This document shows positions 53,262 through 62,200 of a DNA stretch of 64,000 bases, piece by piece. Positions within the stretch are counted from its first letter, which is position 1. Each line of letters opens with the position of its first letter. The stretch lies in contig JBOEGY010000001.1 in NCBI GenBank assembly GCA_050633665.1, forward strand, positions 434,001 to 498,000, read 5' to 3'. The notes beneath the pieces are model-generated. The model saw only the letters and a list, made by a program, of their open reading frames with translations, had not been told where the DNA came from and made no database searches. A program made the position numbers and the translations under genes. This DNA is from JAUIAI01 sp050633665. GTDB taxonomy: Bacteria; Pseudomonadota; Gammaproteobacteria; Burkholderiales; Burkholderiaceae_E.

Positions 53262-56200
53262 TTATCGGGTGCGGGCACGAGCGAGTTGCTCGGTAAACCG
53301 GCTAAAGACACCCGAAGGCAACAGACTTGACACCGGGCCGCAGGGAAGCTCCTGGTTGCCGTGCTGCTCCTGATCACCTGGCAGACAGAGTGCCGGGTTC
53401 TGCTCTTGAGCGGGTTCGCCTTCGCGCGCCAGTTGTGAGTCATCTTCTTCGCCAAGCAATTGGTTCAACGCCAGTACTGATTGCGGCGTATCGTCCGCCC
53501 AGCAAGCCAGATTGTGGTTGCCTCTTTCGAACCGGGCCATTGGATTGTCACCTGGTGGCCCAAAGACCCGGTCGGCTCTGATATGGGCAAACCGGACACT
53601 GGACGTCGAATCAAAACTGGCTGATATTCCGGCCAGCGTTGAGTCCCAGGCGAAGCGACTGGCGTCACCGGTCGCAATATTGTCCCGACCGTGGTCAATA
53701 CTGTGATCGGTTTGAGCCTGGGAATCCCGGACCGCTCTGCCGATATACAACGGACCTTCGTTAGCCGCTTCCGCACTTCTGGCCGGGTCAATCTTGGTGG
53801 GAGTCGATTCAATTGGCGAGATGATTTCAAGGTCGGATTCCGAACTCATCTCGGGTGGCGCGAAAGTTCTCAGATTGATCGTGACCTGTGCGCTCGCCAG
53901 TGCGGCTTGTTCGTCCTGAATCTGGTAGTTAAACCGAACGGTTCCGTCTGACTGGCCAGTCGACCGGAATTGCAGCCGGCCGTTTTCAAGTAAAGTGATT
54001 GTGCCGCCATCCAGGGTGATGCTGTCGCCCGTGTTCAGCGCCTGACCGTCAATGGCAACCAGACTCAACTGCTCGCTGGTTCCGGGGTGATCGGCGTCAA
54101 CGTCGTTTTCGCGCGGGTCTATGATCAGCACGCCGCCGGTCGCCCCGGCATACACGTCATCGAACGCCTCCGGTATGTCGTTAAGCGGCAAAATGTTGAT
54201 GTTAATGCGAGCATCAGCCGAGGCGCCTGCGGAATCACTCACAGAGTAGCTGAAGCTTGTCTGGCCATTGAAGTTACTGGCCGGAGTAAACCGGATATTG
54301 CCATTGGCAAGCAACACGGCGGTGCCATGGGGCAAAGTCACGGTCTGTCCGACGATAACCGCTTGCCCGTTCAGAGCCCGTACCGAGATGGCCTGACCTT
54401 CCGGATCGGCGTCATTACCCATGACCGGGAACTCGACTGAGGTGTCTTCAGGCGTGCTGATCGAATCGTCAACGGCGAACGGTGCGTCGTTTACCGCGCT
54501 CACGACCAGATTAACCGTAGCAGTGCTACTCAATCCCAGAGGGTCTTCAACCCGGTAACTGAAACTGGTTGGTCCGTTGAAGTTCGGTGCAGGCGAGAAC
54601 AAGACCCGGTTGTCTGCGGTAAGGCTGACCGTGCCATCAGCCACGGTGACCGGAGAGTTCAGCCCCAGCGGCGATCCATCGACTTGTACCACTTGTAAGC
54701 CGTCTCCATCGGGGTCTATATCGTTAGATAACACGTCGATCTGAATCGCAGTGTCTTCGGCCGTCTGGGCCAGGTCGTCCGCCGCCAGCGGTGCATCGTT
54801 AAGCGGGTTAACCACCATGTTGACGACCGCTGTGGCAGTCTGGCCCGAGCCATCGCCAATGGTGTAGGTGAAGCTGCTGGTCCCGGAGAAATTGCTGTCC
54901 GGGACGAATCGGAGCCGGCCGTCTGCAAGTAGCTCTACCGAGCCATTACTAACGGATTGGGGGACGTTGACAGTGATCGAGATGCCGTTGATGCTGACAA
55001 GCTGAAGCGGGTCGGCATCGACGTCGAGATCATTGACTCGCGGGTCGATCAGAACGGCTGCTTCCTCGTTCGTTGTAAAAGTATCCGGATTGGCCGTCGG
55101 CGCATCATTGGCTGGCGAGACGATAATCGTCGCGGTACTCGAGGCACTGGCACCGGAAGCATCTGCTGCGGTGTAGACGAAGCTGGTCGTGCCGTTGAAG
55201 TTTGCATCGGGCGCAAAAGTCACTGTTCCGTCGCTGAGCCGGGTTATTGAGCCATTGGTGACAATAACCGGCGTTCCGGTCGATAAGGGAATACCGTTGA
55301 TGGCGATGACCGTCAGACTATCACCGTCCGGGTCCGTATCATTAGCCCGCAAGTCCAGCGTGACGGAGACATCTTCAGCCGTACCTGAGCTGTCGGGGTT
55401 GGCGATTGGCGCGTCATTGACAGCGGTGACCAAAATACTGGCCGTGGCGCCGGCCGTCACACCGCCGCTGTCCAGCACTTCGTAATCGAAACTCGCAGTG
55501 CCGGTGAAGTTCGGCGCCGGGTCAAAAGTCTGTGATCCGTCCGCGAGCAAGGTGATCTGCCCCCCCGTGATTCCGACCGGTACGCCAATGCTGACGGGCT
55601 GCCCGTTAATAGAGGTCAGGCCAAGCGGATCGGCATCCGGGTCGGTGTCGTTGCTGCGGATGTCGATGTTTACCGGGGTATCTTCGGCTGTTGTGAACGA
55701 ATCGTTGAATGCGGCCGGGCCATCATTCACCGGCGTGACATTGATGTCTACACTGGCAGTCGATGTCGCGCCGCTGGCATCGCTGACCTGGTAGCTGAAA
55801 GTGCTGGTGCCATTGAAATCGGCATTCGGGGCGAAACTGAGGCGGCCATCTGCCAGCAGCGTAATAACCCCGTTGCTAACCGGCACTGGCGAGCCGGTGC
55901 TGATCGCAACCCCGTCAATCTGGACGACGTTCAACAGATCGCCCTCCGGGTCAATATCGTTACCGCGTACCTCAAAAACCAGGGTGTTGTCTTCGGTCGT
56001 TGTTACCGCATCATTCTGGGCGTTCGGCGCGTCGTTAACGGCAGCGACGGTCAAATCGATCTGCGCGCTGCTGAGATTGCCGTTGCCGTCGTTGAGGGTA
56101 TAGGTGAAGCTGGTCGTTCCGTTGAAGTCGGGCGCCGGTGCAAATAACAGTCTTCCATCAGCCTGCAAGGTGACCGTGCCGTCTGCAACCGCGACCGGGC

Positions 56201-59200
56201 TGCCCGTCGAGATGGCGACCCCGTTGATCTGCGCAACCGTCAGCGTGTCGTTATCGACATCAATGTCGTTGCCGCGCGCCTCCAATACCAGTGGCGTGTC
56301 CTCCTGGACTGCAAATGAGTCGTTGACCGCTGTGATGCCGTCGTCAACATTGGCCACGGTCAGTGTGATCGTGGCCGTATCCGTTGCGCCGAATGAATCG
56401 GCCAGTTCATAGTCAAAGCTTGTGACGCCAAAAAAGTCTGTGGCCGGACTAAACGTCAGAGAGCCGTCTGCGAGCAAGGTTACCGTCCCGTTTGCCACAG
56501 CTTGTGCGACTCCGGTGGTAACCAAGTCGCCGTCGACCGAACGGATCGATATCGGATTGCCGTCAGGATCTGAATCGTTAGTTCGAGGGTCAAAGTTGAC
56601 GCTGATCTCTTCGGTTGCTGCAATAGCATCGTCGGTCGCTATCGGCGCGTTGTTTGGTGGTGTTACCGTGATGGCAACATTGGTCGCTGTGCTGCTGGCG
56701 CTGCCGTCGCTCACCACATAGTTAAAGCTGCTCGTGCCCTGGAACCCTGGCGTCGGGTCGAAACGTAGCCTTCCGTCAGCCTCAACGGTGATCGTGCCAT
56801 TCGATATGCCCGTCGTTGACCCAATAATCACCGGTGAGCCATCGATGGAGGTAACAGTCAAGGCGTCGCCGTCCGCGTCGGAATCGTTCGTTCGAACATC
56901 GATCAGGTATGGCGTGTCCTGTGCGGTGACAAGCGAGTCGCCAACACCAACCGGTGAGTCGTTAACGCTCGATATTGACAAACTGGCTGTCGCGCTATCG
57001 CTAGCGCCGTTGCTGTCATCTATCGTGTAGTCGAAGGAGGTGGCGCCGTTGAAGTTTAGCGCCGGTGTGAACCTCAGGGACCCGTTGGCCAGCAGGCTGA
57101 CCTGCCCATTGGCGACAGTCACCGGACTACCCACGGCAATACTCTGACCATTCACCGCAGTCACCTGCAGCGCGTCGCCATCAATATCGGTGTCATTGGC
57201 CAGAACAGGGAGGTCCAGGATGGTGTCTTCCTGGCCGGAGGCCGAGTCATTGCTGGCGACCGGATTATCGTTGACCGGCGTGACGGTAATGGTCACGGTC
57301 GCCGTGGCCGAAGCGCCGTTACCATCGCCGACCAGGTAGCCGAAACTGACTATTCCGGTGAAATCGGTATCGGCAGTAAATTGCAGTCGGCCATCGGCCT
57401 GCAAAGTCACTGATCCATTGGCGACCGCTACTGTCTGGCCGATTGAAATCGCTGTGCCGTCAATCTGCAAGACGGTTAGCGGGTCCCCTTCCGGGTCGAT
57501 GTCGTTGCCGCGCGGGTCAATCAGCAAGGCGTTGTCTTCGGCCACCGAGAAGCTGTCATCAGCCGCTAGAGGGGCATCATTGGCTGGGTTGATCGTAATG
57601 CTTGTGGTTGCCTGCGCTGTGCCACCGTTGCCGTCACTCACCGTGTAGGCAAAGCTACTGGTTCCGTTGAAGTTGGCTGTCGGGCTGAAACTGAGCCGCC
57701 CGTTCGGCAGCAAGGTGACCATGCCGTTGGTAACGGCCACAGGCGTGCCAATCGCAACCGGACTCCCGTCGATCTCGATAATCCCAAGCGGATCACCATC
57801 AATATCGCTGTCGTTGGCGACAACATCTATTTGAACCGCCGTGTCCTCATTCGTACTGGCGAGGTCGTTGGTAGCCAGCGGGGCATCGTTGCTGTTGTCG
57901 ATCACCAGGTTGACGGTCGCCCCGGTTGAGCCGCCGTTGTCATCGACAACCGTATAGGAGAAACTGGTCGGCCCGTTGAAATCGGTGTTCGGTGTAAAGA
58001 CCAGAGAGCCGTCGCCAGCCAGATCTACGGCGCCGTTGCTGACGGTAACCGGTGAGCCGCTGGTTAGTGCGACGCCGTTGATCGCGGCCACGCGCAGTTG
58101 ATCGCCATCGGGGTCAACATCGTTTACACGAACATCGATCGTCAGCGGCTGATCTTCAGTCCCGTTTGCTGAGTCATTAGAGGCAAGCGGCGCGTCATTA
58201 ACCGGGGTCACCGTCATGGTGACCGTCGCGGCGTCGGCACCACTATTGCCATCGCTGATCCCATAGACGAAGGTTGTGACACCTGAGAAATCAGTACTTG
58301 GCTGAAAGCTCAGATCACCCGTGGCAGTCAGCTCGACAATGCCGTTGGCAACTGTAACCGGTGATCCTGGACTGATTGCATTGCCGTCTACGGTGATCAC
58401 GGCGAGGTTATCGCCATCGATATCGGTATCGTTTCCTGTCACCGCCAGTGTGACGGCTGTATCTTCGGTGGTGGTTCCAGTGTCATCTAGGGCTACTGGC
58501 GCGTCGTTACTCGCTGCAATTGCCAGAGAAATTGTCGCGGTATTGGAGTCCAGTGTGCCGTCATTGACGCTGTAGGTGAAACTGGTAGACCCATTGAAAT
58601 CCTGGTCTGGGGTGAAAGCCAGAGTGCCGTCCCCGAGCAAATCAACCGTCCCGTCGGCAACACTGACTGACGAGCCGACAGATATCGGCGCTCCGTTGAT
58701 CTGGTTGATACTCAGCGCATCTGCATCGGGGTCGGTATCGTTCAGGCGTGGGTCCAGGGTCAGGACCTGGTCTTCGACTCCGGCCACCGTATCGTCAGCC
58801 GCAACCGGCGGGTCAGCGACTGGCTGCACGGTTACGCTGGCAACAGAGCTTGCGGCGCCGCCGTTACCATCATTGACTGACACGGCAAACGTGGTCAATC
58901 CGTTGAAATCGGCATCCGGCTGGAAGCTGAGCCGCCCATCCGGCAGCAAGGTCACCTGACCGTTGGCCACGGTCACTGTCTGACCGCTGAGAATAGCCAC
59001 ACTGTCAATCTGGTCCACTGCCAGGCTGTCACCGTCCACATCCGTATCGTTGGCGACAACATCCAGCGTGACCGCAGTGTCTTCGAGAGTCGTCGCGGAG
59101 TCATTCGCGGCGACGGGTGCGTCGTTCGCGCTCGCCACGACGATAGTTACATTCGCAACACTCAATCCGCCGTTGCCGTCAGAAACCGAATAGGCGAAAG

Positions 59201-62200
59201 TGCTGGACCCTGAAAAATCAGGCGTTGGCTGATAGTTCAGTGTTCCGTCGGGGAGTAAGGTCACGGTGCCGTTCGAAACCGGCAGGCTCGCGCCTGTGGT
59301 AATGGCAACCCCATCGATCTGATTCACCGTCAGTGAGTCGCCTTCGAGGTCAGTATCGTTTGCGCGCAGCTCGAGGTTAAGCCCAGTGTCTTCGTTCGTG
59401 AGAAAGGAGTCGTTTACGGCAGTGGGCGCATCATTGATGGCGTTTATGGTGATTGTCGCGCTGGCTGATGCAAACCCGCCCTGGCTGTCGGTAACCCGGT
59501 AGGTGAAACTGCTCAAACCATTCTGATCGGCAGAAGGTGTAAACGTCAACCGGCCGTCAGCTTGCAGGCTGACCTGGCCGTTGGCGACGGTCAGCGGCAC
59601 GCCGATGCTGATCGGCGTGCCATTGACCTGGTCAATACTGACCGGATCACCTTCGGGGTCAGTATCATTGGCGGTCAAGTCGAGTGTAATTGCGGTGTCT
59701 TCGTTCGTGACAGCCGTGTCATCGGTGGCTGCCGGGGCGTCATTCGAAGCCGCCACGGTGACCGATACGGTGGCCGTGCTGGTGTCGCCACTGGGATCGC
59801 TGATCGTATAGTTGAATGTGGTGGCGCCATTGAAGTTCGCGGCCGGGACAAAACCAAGCTGGCCGGACGGCAGCAGGGTGACAACGCCATTGCTGACCGG
59901 CACTGATGTGCCTGCCGTGACTGAAACGCCGTCAATTCGGGTAACGGTAATCGGGTCACTGTCCGGGTCGCTGTCATTGGCCCGAACGTCAATGTCTATC
60001 GGTGTGTCTTCATTGGTCGAGATTGATTCAGGCACGGCGACTGGCGCATCATTGACCGGTGAAACGGTAATCGTGGCGGTGGCGACTGCGGTCGCACCGG
60101 AACTGTCTGTGACCGTATAGTCAAAACTGCTGACACCCGTATAGTCCGGGTTGGGTGTGAAGCTCAACGATCCGTCTGCATTCACCAAAACAACGCCGTT
60201 GGCGACTGGTGTTGAGACACCGGCCGCTACCGGGTTGCCGTCTATCTGACTGATCGTCAACGGGTCAGCATCAACATCCGAATCATTGCTTAGGACACTC
60301 AGGTTTACGGCGTTGTCTTCGGCGACTGAGGCGGTGTCGTCAAGCGCGATCGGGGCATCATTGACCGCTATAACCGTGATCGAAACGCTGCTGTCCGAGG
60401 TGCCTCCAAGGCCATCGGTGACGGTGTAGGCAAAGCTGGTGGTACCGTTGTAGTTGGCTGCCGGTGAAAACGTCAATCGACCGTCGGGTAGTCTGGTGAC
60501 AACGCCGTTGCTGACTGAAACGGTGTCGCCCGCGACGACTGGCGTTCCGTCGATTGCCGACACCGACAAGGTGTCGCCGTCGGGGTCGCTGTCATTCTGG
60601 GCGACATCAAGCGTTACTGGCGTGTCTTCGGGGGTTGAGACTGCATCGGGGGCGGCCGAGGGTGCGTCGTTAACCGCTGTGACGTTCATTGTGACGGAGG
60701 CGATATCGCTGCCCCCGTTATTGTCGATGACGGTATAGGAGAAACTGGTCTGGCCGTTGAAGTCCGGTGCCGGCTGAAAACTAAGTGACCCGTCCGCCTG
60801 CAAGGTGACCGAGCCGTTGGCAACCGGTACCGCGACGCCAACGCTCAGGTTGCTGCTATTGATCTGGCTGACTGAAAGCGGGTCGGCTTCCGGGTCCGTA
60901 TCGTTGTTTCGCGGGTCGAACGAAAGCGCCGTGTCTTCTGTGGCTGACAAGGTGTCATTGGTTGCGACAGGCGCGTCGTTAACCGGCGTGACATTGACGG
61001 TGGCGGTAGCCGTTGCCAGGCCGCCGTTCCCGTCAGAGATAGTATAGGTAAAACTGCTGGCCCCGTTCGTATTGGTGGCGGGCGTAAACAGCAGGCGGCC
61101 GTCGGCCAGCAGCGTCACCTCACCGCCAGCAACGCTTACCACTGACCCAGTCGATACGGGCACGCCGTCTATCGCGCTGATGGTGAGTGGATCGCCGTCG
61201 ATATCGCTGTCGTTATTGCGAACATCAAATCCGACCGGCGTGTCTTCACTGGTCGATGCCGAGTCGTCGGCCGCAGTTGGCGCGTCGTTCGTGCCGCCTA
61301 CATTGATGGTGACATTTGCGCTGGTGGCGCCGCCATTGCCGTCGCTGGCAGTATAGGAAAAGCTGACCGGACCGACATAATTGCTGGCTGGCGTGAACAC
61401 AAGGCTGCCGTCGAGCAGCATTTGTACCGTGCCGTTTGTCACCGCAATGGCGTTGCCGGGCGTGATGGCAGCGCCATTGATCTGGCTGACCGTCAACGGG
61501 TCGGCATCGACATCCAGGTCGTTGGCGGTCAGATCAAGTGTTATAGCGGTGTCTTCGGCAGTGGTTGCCGTATCGTCTGTGCCGACTGGAGCGTCGTTTA
61601 CCGGGCTGATGTTCAGCGTGACGAGTGCATTGGCTGAGCCACCGGCGCCGTCGCTGATGGTATAGGTAAACGTCTCGGCACCGCTATAGTCGCCGGCGGG
61701 GCTGAAAGTCAGGCGTCCATCCGCCTGCAGGGCGACGACTCCATGAGTGGTTGCAACCGGCGAGCCGACGCTCAGGACGGCCCCGTTTATGTGCGTCACG
61801 GACAATCCGTCGCCGTCCGGGTCGTTGTCGTTGCCGGTCACATCGAATGTAAGCGGCGTATCTTCGACTGCATTCAGGCTGTCATCGACCGCGGTGGGGG
61901 CATCATTAAGTGCACTGACGTTGACGCTGACGGTGGTGCTTGCCTGGCCACCAGACCCGTCGTCAACCGTATAGCTGAATCCGGTGCTGCCGTTATAGTT
62001 GGCTGCCGGAGCAAACCGGAGCTGGCCGCTGGGTAGCAAGGTAACCTGGCCATCGGCAACACTGATTGTCTGGTTCGTTATGATCGGACTGCCGTCAACC
62101 GCAACGACGGCAAGGCTGTCGCCATCGACATCATTATCGTTGATCAGAACATCAATATCCACCGGCGTGTCTTCCGCCGTCGCGACGGCGTCAGCAATCG